DNA from: Cellvibrionaceae bacterium
GTDB taxonomy: Bacteria; Pseudomonadota; Gammaproteobacteria; Pseudomonadales; Cellvibrionaceae
Assembly: GCA_021151525.1 (NCBI GenBank)
Contig: JAGKXD010000048.1
Location: 1-29,719 of the forward strand
DNA length: 29,719 bases
Reading direction: 5' to 3'
Positions within the stretch are counted from its first letter, which is position 1; every line of letters begins with the position of its first letter. The translations under genes and the position numbers were made by a program. Positions 16,167 through 25,106 of this stretch are shown here, one piece after another. The notes under the pieces were generated by a model. That model had not been told where the DNA came from, made no database searches, and saw only the letters and a program-made list of their open reading frames with translations.

Positions 16167-17152
16167 TAGATTTTCCCCATTTCAAGCTTAATAGCTTGGC
16201 TCAGTTGATAAACCGCCATGGCGTACATGGGGCTGCGGTTGTAGCGGGTGATCACGTAGAAATTTTGCAAACCAAACCAATATTCTGCACCGTTAACACC
16301 GTCAAACTGAAAAGCGATAACACGGGTTGTGGGTGGCAACCATGAAATGGGGTTAATCCCCTGCTCGCGCCATTGGTCTACCGTCTGGGTAGGCGGCACT
16401 ATGCTATTCAGTTGCGGAGCTTGCATATTTTCAGCCGCGTGAGCTTCAACAGTCACTGGCTCGCCCGTTTTCCAGCCGTGCTCTTTAAAATAATTGGCGA
16501 CACTGCCAATAGCATCGGAAGGAGTTTTCCAGATATCGGTGAAGCCGTCACCGCTAAAATCTACCGCCCATTTGCGGTAGCTTGAGGGCATAAACTGCCC
16601 GTAACCCATAGCGCCTGCATAGGAGCCTTTAAAGTCGAGCGGGCTGTGTTTTTGTTCGCGGGTGAGCAGGAAATAATTTTCCAATTCTGAGCGGAAGAAA
16701 GGTGCGCGCGGCGGATAATCAAACGCCAAAGTCGAGAGCGCATCTATCACGTTATAGCCGCCCATGTTGCGGCCATAGCTGGTTTCCACGCCGATAATCG
16801 CCACCACAATTTCAGCGGGTACACCGAACTCTTTTTCGGCGCGCGCGAGTTCCGCGCTGTTCTCACGCCAAAACTTCACACCGTTTTCCACGCGTGCAGG
16901 CATAAGGAAAATGGGGCGATATTCTTTCCAGGTTTTGGATTGCTCAGCGGGGCGAGAAATAGCGTCCAATATCGCCTGCTTTTTTTCTGCTTTTTCAAAA
17001 ACTGCCACTAATTCAGTGCGCGTAAAACCGTTCTTGCTCACCATCTCGGCGATAAACTTTTTCGCTTCAGGGTGCTGTGAATAATCTGCAAAACAGGACG
17101 CCGAAACAATCGCCAGCGAGCATAAGCTAACAAGCTGTGATAAGCGTTTCAT
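16166..17152 (-). CDS. mltB: Membrane-associated lytic murein transglycosylase B
   Basis: Cleaves the MurNAc-GlcNAc bond with 1,6-anhydro formation in the periplasm. About 328 residues from the second of two adjacent ATG codons; AGGA lies six bases before it. The open frame extends further upstream but lacks a signal peptide there. The N-terminus MKRLSQLVSLCSLAIVSASCFA is a signal sequence; it is not a clean lipobox, so the protein may be soluble rather than lipid-anchored. The catalytic glutamate is E123 in GVETSYGRNMGGY, with GAMGYGQFMPSSY and FSGDGFTDIW as family motifs. It overlaps rlpA by one base. Confidence 0.94.
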   Translation of the reverse strand: MKRLSQLVSLCSLAIVSASCFADYSQHPEAKKFIAEMVSKNGFTRTELVAVFEKAEKKQAILDAISRPAEQSKTWKEYRPIFLMPARVENGVKFWRENSAELARAEKEFGVPAEIVVAIIGVETSYGRNMGGYNVIDALSTLAFDYPPRAPFFRSELENYFLLTREQKHSPLDFKGSYAGAMGYGQFMPSSYRKWAVDFSGDGFTDIWKTPSDAIGSVANYFKEHGWKTGEPVTVEAHAAENMQAPQLNSIVPPTQTVDQWREQGINPISWLPPTTRVIAFQFDGVNGAEYWFGLQNFYVITRYNRSPMYAMAVYQLSQAIKLEMGKI

Positions 17153-17212
17153 CATTGATCCTGCCCATAAATAATTGCGCTGCTTTACTAACATCAAATC
17201 CACTATCTCATC

Positions 17213-18367
17213 TTATTTCTGCGGGTTCATAACCCGTTTTTGTTCGGTCGCTATGGCCATTAAGATTCCAAAACCGGACATAAGTGCCACCACCGCCGTG
17301 CCGCCTTGACTAATAAAGGGCAGCGGCACGCCAACCACCGGCAACATACCCGCTACCATACCCATATTCACGAACACATACACGAAAAAGGTGGTAGAGA
17401 TACTTGCCGCCAACAGGCGACCAAAATTGTCCTGCGCATTCATGGCGATATGCATACCGCGCGCAATCACCAATATGTAAGCGAAAATCAACAAAATTAC
17501 GCCCAGCAAACCAAACTCTTCAGACATAACGGCGATAATAAAATCCGTATGACCTTCCGGCAAAAAATCCAGCCGAGATTGAGTGCCTTCAAGCCAGCCC
17601 TTGCCGTACAAGCCGCCCGAGCCAATCGCCGTTTTTGATTGGATAATATTCCAGCCAGCACCGAGCGGATCGCTCTCGGGGTTGAGCAGCATCAAAATAC
17701 GTTTTTGTTGGTAGTCATGAAGCATGTAATGCCACACCGGCCAGAGGCTCGCACCAAATCCAGCTGCGGCCAAGGCGATATACCACCACTGCAAACCGGC
17801 GTAAAACAACACCACCATGCCGGAAACCAACACCAGAATTGCAGTTCCCAAGTCCGGCTGTTTGATGATTAAGGCCGTGGGCACCGCAATCAGCACCAGC
17901 GTAATCACAATATGCAGGAAGCGCGGCGGCAAATACTGGCGGCTCAAAAAGGCGGCAATGGTAATTGGCATTGCCAGCTTCATAATTTCCGACGGCTGAA
18001 AGCGCACCCCGCCTACCCCAAGCCAGCGCTGGGCGCCCTTGGCACCAATGCCGATAACCAACACCAACAGCAACAACACAACGCCCACACCGTAAAGCCA
18101 AGGAGCCGTTCTTCGCATTAAATCAACAGGAACCTGTGCAATGACAAACATCGCACAAAAGGCGATAGCGAAGAAGCTGCCCTGCTTTTGAATCGCCAGC
18201 ATGCTGCTACTGCTCGCACTATAGAGCACCACCATGCCAAAGCTGGCGATGGCAACCAGCAAAAATAACAGTACAAAATCCATGTGTAAGCGCTGGGCAA
18301 TACGGTAAGACCGGCTAAATTCAATACCCGTTTTAGGCATGCGCCGCAGGAAATCTTGACTACTCAT
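17213..18367 (-). CDS. rodA: Rod-shape peptidoglycan glycosyltransferase RodA
   Basis: SEDS-family polytopic membrane protein that polymerises lipid II into glycan strands during cell elongation, working with PBP2 encoded immediately upstream. 384 residues with about ten membrane helices. Diagnostic segments are GAKGAQRWLGVGGVRFQPSEIMKLA, KQPDLGTAILVLVSG, the periplasmic PEGHTDFIIAVMSEEFGLLG containing the conserved Glu-His-Asp region, and VGVPLPFISQGGTA near the C-terminus. The start ATG lies 14 bases after the PBP2 stop, so the pair is co-translated; the ribosome site is weak. Confidence 0.97.
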   Translation of the reverse strand: MSSQDFLRRMPKTGIEFSRSYRIAQRLHMDFVLLFLLVAIASFGMVVLYSASSSSMLAIQKQGSFFAIAFCAMFVIAQVPVDLMRRTAPWLYGVGVVLLLLVLVIGIGAKGAQRWLGVGGVRFQPSEIMKLAMPITIAAFLSRQYLPPRFLHIVITLVLIAVPTALIIKQPDLGTAILVLVSGMVVLFYAGLQWWYIALAAAGFGASLWPVWHYMLHDYQQKRILMLLNPESDPLGAGWNIIQSKTAIGSGGLYGKGWLEGTQSRLDFLPEGHTDFIIAVMSEEFGLLGVILLIFAYILVIARGMHIAMNAQDNFGRLLAASISTTFFVYVFVNMGMVAGMLPVVGVPLPFISQGGTAVVALMSGFGILMAIATEQKRVMNPQK

Positions 18368-18381
18368 GCTTGCGTACTCAT

Positions 18382-20424
18382 TTATTGATTCTCAGGTGAA
18401 GGTGCTGCCTGCTGAGACTGAGCTTCCTCATCAGGGCTTGTCGAATCATCTGGCGTTTCGTTGTAAAAGGTTTCTGTCGGCACTGGCGCTACTGTAGCGG
18501 CTGCACCTGCTGCAGTTTTATCCGTTGGGAAACCATAGACAGGCCCTGCGCCCACAAAAATCCCACGCAAGTAACCGTCGAACAGGCGGCGCGCTAACAA
18601 GCTGGGGTTTTCGGACGATTTAAGGTGGTCATCATTCTCAAGGATGATGGCAATCGCAATTTTGGGATCATCCGCCGGCGCAAAACCAACGAATAGCACG
18701 TGGTCACGTTGATTCACTTTTAAAGTGCCCTTGGTGTACTTGGCGTCTTGCGCTATGTTCACAACCTGCGCTGTACCTGACTTGGCGGCAATGCGGTAAT
18801 CCGCACCCATGCCCAAGTGATACTGTTTGAAAGTCGCCAAACCGCCGCCGTAAACGGCATCTTCCATACCTTCAAACACCGCATCCCAGTATTCTTTTTT
18901 GATCTCTATGTGATCTTCCAGAATCGGCTTGGTGTCCACGCCGTCCACAGCTTTAACCAAGCGCGGGCGATAGCGGTCGCCACGGCTGGCAATGGTCGCA
19001 ACCATCACCCCCAGCTGCATGGGAGTAACCGATACATAGCCTTGGCCGATACCAATACTCACGTTATCGCCCGGAAACCAAGGCTGCTTGTATTTGGCGC
19101 GCTTCCACTCGCGCGATGGCCAAATACCGGGGCGCTCGTTGGGAATATCTATACCTGTGCGACCACCGAGACCGAAATGACGCCCAAACGGATAAATATT
19201 ATCCACCCCCATACGCCATGCGAGATCGTAAAAATAGGTATCGCAGGATTCTGCAATCGCCTTCTTCAAGGCCACGCTGCCGTGTCCACCGCCCAAGCCG
19301 GGCGTATTCAACGTCCAGTCACGGTACTTATGCGAGCTGCCCCCTAGGGTAAAGAAACCGGGGTCACTAATGGCGCGATTGACGTCGGTAAAACCTAAAT
19401 GCAACCCCGCCAACCCCATCATAGGCTTGATGGTAGAACCCGAAGGGAACTGCCCTTGAATAAAACGGTTAATCAAAGGAGTTTCGGGTGACTCACTCAG
19501 CGCCTTGTAATCTGCAAAGCTAATCCCTGTAACAAATAAATTCGGGTCAAAACCGGGGTTACTCACCGCAGCCACCACCGCGCCGGTTTTAACCTCAATC
19601 GCCACCACCGAACCACGGCGACCAGCCAGCGTGGTTTCTGCTTGCTGCTGCATACGAAGATCAAGATTCAGGGTAAGATTTTTACCTGCCTTGGGGTCAA
19701 TTCGGTCAAGCACGCGCTGTACGCGACCACGCGCATTGGTCTCAACGTTTTGACTTCCCACTTCACCGAGCAATACATCTTCGTAACTCGCTTCGATACC
19801 GGATTTACCAATGGAGTGCGAGCCGCTGTAACGACGCACTTGGTCTTCAGTAAATTTTTCTAAATCATTTTCACTGATACGGCTTACGTAGCCAATCGTG
19901 TGCGCGAACATATCGCCATAAGGGTAATAGCGTACAAGTTCAGCATCTACTTGCACTCCATCCAAACGATATTCATTTACGGCAAGGCGAGCGATTTCTT
20001 CTTCAGTAAGGCGATAGCGCAGCGGAATAGGTTCCAGCGGGTGAATTTGTTGCTTTTTGAGCTTATAAAATTTATCGAGATCTGCGGGAGTAATATCGAC
20101 TAGGGTGCGCAACACATTAATGGTCGCATCAAGATCCATTCCTTTATTGACTACCAGCGAGAGCGTAAAACTCGCATGGTTATCGGCCACCACTTCGCCG
20201 TTGCGGTCGTAAATAATTCCGCGCGTAGGAGGAATAGGCTCAACATGCACGCGGTTATGTTCAGATTGGGTTGCGTACTCAAGGTAATTAATAATTTGCA
20301 AATTGTAGTAGCGGTAAACCAACACACAAAACAACGCAAACATAATTGCAACCATCACCCCCAAACGGAATTTAAATATCCGCGCTTCGCGCTGGTGATC
20401 CTTAAAGTGATGGTTCTCAAACAT
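18382..20424 (-). CDS. mrdA: Penicillin-binding protein 2
   Basis: Class B transpeptidase that cross-links peptidoglycan in the elongasome with RodA. 680 residues. A single N-terminal membrane helix (about 19-38) is followed by the pedestal domain with PPTRGIIYDRNGEVVADN. The catalytic motifs are S330-T-I-K333 (the same serine number as in E. coli PBP2), SCD in AIAESCDTYFYDLAWRMG, and AAKSGTAQVV. The C-terminus carries a low-complexity acidic Pro/Ala/Gln tail of about 40 residues (from TAAGAAATVAP on), which makes it longer than most homologues. Its ribosome site is poor. A hairpin repeat lies about 36 bases upstream. Confidence 0.97.
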   Translation of the reverse strand: MFENHHFKDHQREARIFKFRLGVMVAIMFALFCVLVYRYYNLQIINYLEYATQSEHNRVHVEPIPPTRGIIYDRNGEVVADNHASFTLSLVVNKGMDLDATINVLRTLVDITPADLDKFYKLKKQQIHPLEPIPLRYRLTEEEIARLAVNEYRLDGVQVDAELVRYYPYGDMFAHTIGYVSRISENDLEKFTEDQVRRYSGSHSIGKSGIEASYEDVLLGEVGSQNVETNARGRVQRVLDRIDPKAGKNLTLNLDLRMQQQAETTLAGRRGSVVAIEVKTGAVVAAVSNPGFDPNLFVTGISFADYKALSESPETPLINRFIQGQFPSGSTIKPMMGLAGLHLGFTDVNRAISDPGFFTLGGSSHKYRDWTLNTPGLGGGHGSVALKKAIAESCDTYFYDLAWRMGVDNIYPFGRHFGLGGRTGIDIPNERPGIWPSREWKRAKYKQPWFPGDNVSIGIGQGYVSVTPMQLGVMVATIASRGDRYRPRLVKAVDGVDTKPILEDHIEIKKEYWDAVFEGMEDAVYGGGLATFKQYHLGMGADYRIAAKSGTAQVVNIAQDAKYTKGTLKVNQRDHVLFVGFAPADDPKIAIAIILENDDHLKSSENPSLLARRLFDGYLRGIFVGAGPVYGFPTDKTAAGAAATVAPVPTETFYNETPDDSTSPDEEAQSQQAAPSPENQ

Positions 20425-20460
20425 GCGGGGAAAAGCTCGAAAGAATAATTATTGATGAGA

Positions 20461-20539
20461 GTAGCCGTAAGGAGCGAAGCGCATTACGGGGCAATGTACA
20501 CAAATCTTCCCGTAATGCGCTTCGCTCCTTACGGGCTAC
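20461..20539. repeat. REP-like inverted repeat upstream of mrdA
   Basis: The arm 20509-20539 (beginning CCCGTAATGCGC and ending ACGGGCTAC, 31 bases) is the reverse complement of 20461-20490 except for one missing C. An 18-base spacer separates them. The 20509-20539 arm is identical, base for base, to 28500-28530. This marks a dispersed palindromic element in the gap between rlmH and mrdA. Confidence 0.85.
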
Positions 20540-20593
20540 GTAAATAATGACTGCAATATTAAACAAACATTATTCAATTCAGGTAGTAATTTT

Positions 20594-21061
20594 TTATTTA
20601 TGATACGGATGATTTTGCAAAATCGTACAGGCGCGATACAACTGCTCAATCACCAAAATTCGCACCAGTGGATGAGGTAAAGTCAGCGGTGAAAGCGACC
20701 ACTTTACCGACGCCATTGCCGACACTTCCGGCGCTAAACCGTCCGGGCCACCAATCAACAAACAGTAATTGGAACCACTCATTTTCCACGTCGCCAAATT
20801 TTCTGCCAACTGCTCAGTTGTCCACGCTTTGCCCTTCACTTCCAACGCAATAATTTGCTCGCCTTTACCAATGCTCGCTAAAATTGCCTCACCTTCTTTC
20901 TCCATGGCCTTAGCGAGATCAGAATTTTTGGAACGCTGCGCGAGCGGCAACTCCACCATATCTACACTCACATCGCGCGGCATGCGCTTGGCGTATTCGG
21001 CATAACCTGCCTCAACCCAATCCGGCATTTTGGTACCGACTGCTATGATTCGAATTCGCAC
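20594..21061 (-). CDS. rlmH: 23S rRNA pseudouridine-1915 N3-methyltransferase RlmH
   Basis: SPOUT-class methyltransferase that methylates pseudouridine 1915 of 23S rRNA (E. coli numbering) in helix 69, using S-adenosylmethionine. 155 residues, the same as E. coli. Family motifs are the opening IIAVGTKMPDWVEAGYAEYAKR, the SAM-binding knot LLIGGPDGLAPEV and SLSPLTLPHPLVRILVIEQLYRA, ending HPYHK. The start is a GTG, set by the alignment of the first residues with the family. It lies 20 bases after rsfS, the usual partner, and is followed by a repeat-containing gap before mrdA. Confidence 0.97.
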   Translation of the reverse strand: MRIRIIAVGTKMPDWVEAGYAEYAKRMPRDVSVDMVELPLAQRSKNSDLAKAMEKEGEAILASIGKGEQIIALEVKGKAWTTEQLAENLATWKMSGSNYCLLIGGPDGLAPEVSAMASVKWSLSPLTLPHPLVRILVIEQLYRACTILQNHPYHK

Positions 21062-21081
21062 AGCTATTCAAACTCGAAAAA

Positions 21082-21417
21082 TTATTCAGTGCGGCTGGCT
21101 GGCGTCATAGACCAGAGCTTCTCTAGCTCATAGTAAGCACGAGTCTCTTCTTGCATCACATGAACAACGGTGTCGATGTAATCTACTAGCACCCAATCAC
21201 CCCCCTCCAAACCTTCTATGCCGTTCGCGCGGAAGCCTTTCTTTTTGGTTTCTTCCACCAAATTTTCTGCCAAAGACCGCGTGTGACGATTCGAAGTACC
21301 ACTCACAATAATCAGAGTATCCATTACATCCGTCAGCGTGCGCACATCAAGCGTAACGATGTTTTTGCCCTTCAAATCTTCAAGAGCTTCAATAATGGCG
21401 TTGTTTAAATCAGACAT
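21082..21417 (-). CDS. rsfS: Ribosomal silencing factor RsfS
   Basis: Binds ribosomal protein uL14 and blocks joining of the subunits when cells are starved or in stationary phase. 111 residues, with the whole family domain: LEDLKGKNIVTLDVRTLTDVMDTLIIVSGTSNRHTRSLAENL, then GLEGGDWVLVDYIDTVVHVMQEETRAYYELEKLW. AGGT lies eight bases before the ATG. It sits between nadD and rlmH, the standard order; the nadD side carries an intergenic repeat. Confidence 0.97.
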   Translation of the reverse strand: MSDLNNAIIEALEDLKGKNIVTLDVRTLTDVMDTLIIVSGTSNRHTRSLAENLVEETKKKGFRANGIEGLEGGDWVLVDYIDTVVHVMQEETRAYYELEKLWSMTPASRTE

Positions 21418-21480
21418 TCAATTACCTATAGGTTTTAAAAAATAAATTTGTTTCATTTGTTGAATCATAAAGCTCTCCCC

Positions 21481-21545
21481 ATCCCTCCCTTTTTCAAAGG
21501 GAGTAGTAACCCCTTTTAAAAAGAGGCGCCACGGGCGGGGGGATT
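21481..21545. repeat. Hairpin repeat between nadD and rsfS
   Basis: CTCCCTTT-TTC-AAAGGGAG (21485-21503) is followed by CCCCTTTT/AAAAAGAGG and a G-rich end. The first hairpin shares both arms with the one at 13859-13877, and each region then ends in GGATTT after a G-run. I take the two as copies of one intergenic repeat family. Confidence 0.6.
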
Positions 21546-21556
21546 TGCATTTAAAT

Positions 21557-22192
21557 CTAGCGATACAAACCATTCGCGTTAATGTAATTCCACACTCCAT
21601 CCGGCACTAAGAATTGCGCGGAATTTCCCGCTGCAATTTGTTGACGAATTTCTGTAGCAGAAATTGGCAACAATCGCAGTGATTGCAACACAATTGAACC
21701 AGCCGGTTCCTTATCTAAACTTTTTACATCACGCTCACACAAGCTCAGCAATTCGCGTGCATCGCCGGCATCTGGAATACGCCAACCTGGGCGAGCTATC
21801 ACCACAATATGGGCGAGCTGTATTAATTCCTGCCAGCGATACCACTTAGGCAAACCAGCAAAAGCATCCTCGCCCATGCACAACACTAAACTCACATCTG
21901 CGCCAAGTTCTGCCCGCAATTCCACTAAGGTGTCGTAAGTGTAGGAGGGTTTATCGCGTTGCAATTCGCGCTCATCTAATTGCAACTCCGGGCAATCTTG
22001 CAAAGCGATTCGCAACATTTCCGAACGCTGTGCGCTACTCACTTGCGGTGCATCGCGGTGCGGCGGTTGGTGGCAAGGCAGCAAACGCATGTCATCCAAA
22101 CCAAGCTGCTGTTTTAACTCCAATGCCATGCGCAAATGGCCGATATGAACCGGGTCAAAAGTGCCACCGAAAATACCGATTTTTTTTCGCAT
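21557..22192 (-). CDS. nadD: Nicotinate-nucleotide adenylyltransferase NadD
   Basis: Joins ATP and nicotinate mononucleotide to form deamido-NAD in NAD synthesis. 211 residues. The nucleotidyltransferase motif is GGTFDPVHIGHLR (residues 9-21, with His17 and His20 for catalysis), and the second motif is ISATEIRQQI near the C-terminus, the ISSTxxR equivalent. The middle LCMGEDAFAGLPKWYRWQEL is family-typical. It starts 12 bases after proA, with a poor ribosome site, so translation may be coupled to proA. Confidence 0.96.
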   Translation of the reverse strand: MRKKIGIFGGTFDPVHIGHLRMALELKQQLGLDDMRLLPCHQPPHRDAPQVSSAQRSEMLRIALQDCPELQLDERELQRDKPSYTYDTLVELRAELGADVSLVLCMGEDAFAGLPKWYRWQELIQLAHIVVIARPGWRIPDAGDARELLSLCERDVKSLDKEPAGSIVLQSLRLLPISATEIRQQIAAGNSAQFLVPDGVWNYINANGLYR

Positions 22193-22204
22193 TAAAAATT
22201 CGCT

Positions 22205-23470
22205 TTAAACACGAACATGTCCATCGCCAAACACAACCCATTTTTGCGAGGTCAAACCTTCCAGACCTACAGGGCCGCGCGCGTGAATTTTGTCGGTGGA
22301 AATACCGATTTCGGCACCCAATCCGTACTCAAAACCATCCGCAAAACGGGTGGAGGCATTAACCATTACCGAGCTGGAATCTACTTCGGTAATGAAACGG
22401 CGCGCGCGCGTGAAATCTTCGGTCACAATGGCATCAGTGTGCTGCGAGCTGTAGCGAGTGATGTGATCAATAGCCTCATCCAAACCCGACACGATTTTGA
22501 TCGACAACACAGGTGCGAGGTATTCAGTCGCCCAATCTTCTTCAGTTGCTTCATTGGCTTGGATAATGGCGCGAGTCTTTTCGTCGCCACGCAACTCAAC
22601 ACCTTTCTCGACGTAAGCAGCTGCCAAGCGCGGCAAAATCTCCGCGGCGACTTGCTCGTCAACCAACAGAGTTTCCATGGCGTTGCACACACCATAGCGA
22701 TGGGTTTTGGCATTGAGCGCAATATCAAATGCCTTATCCAAATCGGCTTTGCTATCGATAAACACGTGGCAGATACCGTCGAGATGCTTAATCACCGGTA
22801 CTTTAGCGTCTTTGCTGATGCGTTCGATCAAGCCTTTGCCGCCGCGTGGAACTATCACGTCCACAAACTCAGGCATAGCAATCAGCTCGCCCACCGCCGC
22901 GCGGTCAGTCGTTTCAACAATTTGCACCACAGTGGCTGGCAAACCTGCAATCCTCAAACCCTCCGCCAAACAAGCTGCAATAGCGCGGTTGGAATGAATG
23001 GATTCGCTACCACCACGCAAAATAGCGGCGTTGCCGGATTTCAAGCAGAGGCTTGCGGCATCTATAGTCACGTTAGGGCGAGATTCGTAAATGATGCCCA
23101 CCACCCCGAGCGGCACACGCATTTTGCCAACCTGAATACCTGTTGGACGGTAATTCATATCGGTGATTGCACCGCATGGATCGGGCAAAGCGGCAACTTG
23201 GCGCAGGCCTTCAATCATGGCATCGATAGTCGCAGGCTTCACCGCCAAACGATCCACCATAGCGGGCTCCAAACCATTCGCCTTGGCCGCAGCCAAATCT
23301 TTTTGGTTCTCAGCCACCAAGGTAATACGGTTGTTGTCCAAGGCATCAGCAATCGCCAATAAGGCCTTGTTCTTAACACCGGTAGATGCCGCCGCAATTG
23401 CACGGGAAGCCTTACGCGCATTGCGCCCAAGCTCAGACATGTACTCTTTTACGTTCACTACTTCTGCCAT
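22205..23470 (-). CDS. proA: Gamma-glutamyl phosphate reductase ProA
   Basis: NADPH-dependent reduction of gamma-glutamyl phosphate to glutamate semialdehyde, the second step of proline synthesis. About 421 residues from ATG 23470, matching the E. coli length of 417; the frame extends 12 codons further upstream, but GCGGG before 23470 and the family start favour this ATG. The catalytic cysteine is Cys262 in HRYGVCNAMETLLV. Other family motifs are GVVGIIYESRPNVT, LKSGNAAILRGGSE and FGLGAEIGIST-like GLGAEIGISTDKIHARGPVG. It is the first gene of the long minus-strand block. Confidence 0.97.
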   Translation of the reverse strand: MAEVVNVKEYMSELGRNARKASRAIAAASTGVKNKALLAIADALDNNRITLVAENQKDLAAAKANGLEPAMVDRLAVKPATIDAMIEGLRQVAALPDPCGAITDMNYRPTGIQVGKMRVPLGVVGIIYESRPNVTIDAASLCLKSGNAAILRGGSESIHSNRAIAACLAEGLRIAGLPATVVQIVETTDRAAVGELIAMPEFVDVIVPRGGKGLIERISKDAKVPVIKHLDGICHVFIDSKADLDKAFDIALNAKTHRYGVCNAMETLLVDEQVAAEILPRLAAAYVEKGVELRGDEKTRAIIQANEATEEDWATEYLAPVLSIKIVSGLDEAIDHITRYSSQHTDAIVTEDFTRARRFITEVDSSSVMVNASTRFADGFEYGLGAEIGISTDKIHARGPVGLEGLTSQKWVVFGDGHVRV

Positions 23471-23518
23471 AACCCGCAAATCCACCATCAAAAAAATAAA
23501 AAGCAAAATAAGGCGGCG

Positions 23519-23524
23519 ATTATA
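23519..23524 (-). promoter_or_regulatory. Candidate -10 element for proA
   Basis: Read on the minus strand, this is a perfect TATAAT about 49 bases upstream of the proA ATG. No good -35 hexamer lies at 16-18 bases, so this is a candidate only. It could start the whole proA-to-lipA transcript. Confidence 0.35.
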
Positions 23525-23695
23525 CCCTGATTAGCGCAACTTTTTGGGGCTAATACTGAGTATTTATCACCCAAAGCTTAGAAAAACCCAATGGAATTTC
23601 AGCAGGTATTCAGCTTCAAAGACTTATTCTGCAAGTGAGCTTAAAAAAGCTCTATTCGCAATTCCTTGTTAACGACTTGTTATAGGAACATCATC

Positions 23696-24268
23696 ATGAA
23701 AAACCGTCTGTTTGTTCGCAGTATTCTGGCCTTAAGCATGAGTATGTTTGTCGCTGGCTGCGCCTCTGCCGATCACGGTTACAGACGCCACTATCACGAC
23801 GATTATGTCTATTCGAGCTACGATGCTTATGACTACGGCGACTACGGCCGCGTAGTAGAAGCGCGCCCAATTTACCGCCAAGTGGCCATTGATGTACCGC
23901 GCGAATCCTGCCGCGTAGAAACCGTAGCGCGTGAACACCGCAGCGGCGACTCATTCGCCGGTACGGTTGTGGGCGGCTTAGTCGGCGCGGCGATTGGACA
24001 CGAAATTGGTAATGGACGCGGCACCGCGACTGCCGTTGGTGGATTGATTGGTGCGTCAATTGGTAATGACGCTGGCAGTAACCGCACAGTGCGCTATCGC
24101 GACGAAGAAGTGTGCCGCACTCAATATCGCACAGAGTATGAGCAACGCATTATCGGTTACGATGTCAGTTATAGTTACAACGGTCGCATTTACCAAACCC
24201 GCACTGACCGTCACCCCGGTGATCGCATCGCGGTTGATGTTGCAGTTCGTTCGCGCGGCGGCTATTAA
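23696..24268 (+). CDS. Glycine-zipper outer-membrane lipoprotein
   Basis: A 190-residue predicted lipoprotein. The signal ends FVAGC, with the lipidated cysteine at residue 22. A Tyr/His/Asp-rich stretch follows (30-50: HYHDDYVYSSYDAYDYGDYG). Residues about 86-127 form the glycine-zipper membrane-embedding segment (SFAGTVVGGLVGAAIGHEIGNG, then AVGGLIGASIGND), as in the 17 kDa rickettsial antigen family. Two further cysteines (72 and 140) flank it and may form a disulphide. AGGA lies eight bases before ATG 23696; the frame opens 30 bases earlier but that start is unlikely. It may be a structural or stress-related envelope protein; the exact function is unknown. Confidence 0.85.
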   Translation: MKNRLFVRSILALSMSMFVAGCASADHGYRRHYHDDYVYSSYDAYDYGDYGRVVEARPIYRQVAIDVPRESCRVETVAREHRSGDSFAGTVVGGLVGAAIGHEIGNGRGTATAVGGLIGASIGNDAGSNRTVRYRDEEVCRTQYRTEYEQRIIGYDVSYSYNGRIYQTRTDRHPGDRIAVDVAVRSRGGY

Positions 24269-24417
24269 TTTTTCGCACAGCGATTAAATTGTTAGAGATC
24301 ATTGAATTTTATCGACCAGGAAGCGATAGTGTTCTGCAAACTCGCCCGCGGCGATCTAGCCTTAACCATTGAGATGTAACGCCGCGCTGGAACTAAAAAA
24401 GTGGTTGAGGATTAAAC

Positions 24418-25080
24418 ATGCAAGCTTCCCCAAAATTACGCATCAAAACCTTGCTGTCGCCGCTGGCGATAGCATTGGTTTTGATCACACCTCACGCATT
24501 CGCCAAAAAAGATTTGTTCGCCAACGATCCAGGCGCAAAGCAAACTCAGCACGCGGAACAATTGGTGCCCAACGCCAGCAGCAGCTCTGCGCCTGCAGAA
24601 AAAGCCAAAGAAGAAACACCTGTCGCACCACCAAAAATGGAAGAGAAAGCCAAAGCGCCAGCACCTGAAGCGAAAAACGACACAGAATCCGGCAAGAAAA
24701 GTTCTTATCTGGAAACACAATTTGCCCGTTTGAAAGGTCATTTGGTAGACGCTAAAGATGACTTATTCGGCGGCAAAAAAACTGCAAAAAAAGAATCAGC
24801 GTCTGCGGCTCAGCAAACCCTAGCAGATTCAGCGGAAGGCGCACATTCGAGCGAAGATGCACAACCAGAGGCACCTACTATCTCTGCAACTGAGGCTGCA
24901 CAACGCGCGCAAACATTGGCCGAGGGGCAAGTGATTAATGTGCGTAAATATCAGGAAGACGATAAGCCGCGTTACGCCGTAAAACTGCTCCAAAAAAATG
25001 GCCGCATGAAAACTATTAATCTCGATGCAGTTAGCGGCACATTGATTGAAGAAAAACCGGTTGAAGAAACACCACAATAA
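24418..25080 (+). CDS. Exported PepSY-domain protein upstream of a two-component system
   Basis: A 220-residue exported protein. The signal peptide (1-29) ends HAFA. A low-complexity Ala/Lys/Glu/Pro region (40-150) follows, and the C-terminus (about 156-212) matches the PepSY pattern: AQTLAEGQVINVRKYQEDDKPRYAVKLLQKNGRMKTINLDAVSGTLI. PepSY domains often inhibit or modulate envelope proteases or sensor kinases. The start has GAGGA seven bases before it. It lies 26 bases before a response regulator gene, so it probably belongs to the same operon and may set sensor activity in the periplasm. That role is inferred from context. Confidence 0.85.
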   Translation: MQASPKLRIKTLLSPLAIALVLITPHAFAKKDLFANDPGAKQTQHAEQLVPNASSSSAPAEKAKEETPVAPPKMEEKAKAPAPEAKNDTESGKKSSYLETQFARLKGHLVDAKDDLFGGKKTAKKESASAAQQTLADSAEGAHSSEDAQPEAPTISATEAAQRAQTLAEGQVINVRKYQEDDKPRYAVKLLQKNGRMKTINLDAVSGTLIEEKPVEETPQ

Positions 25081-25106
25081 TTTGAACACCACAAGGAAAT
25101 TGAATC

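Noticed and set aside
18817..19347. Plus-strand open frame of 176 codons opposite mrdA
   Set aside because: Antisense to the PBP2 transpeptidase domain, with no family features.
22217..23362. Long plus-strand open frame of 381 codons opposite proA
   Set aside because: It is wholly antisense to a well-conserved ProA, has no recognisable domain and an unlikely residue composition; it is a by-product of proA codon use.
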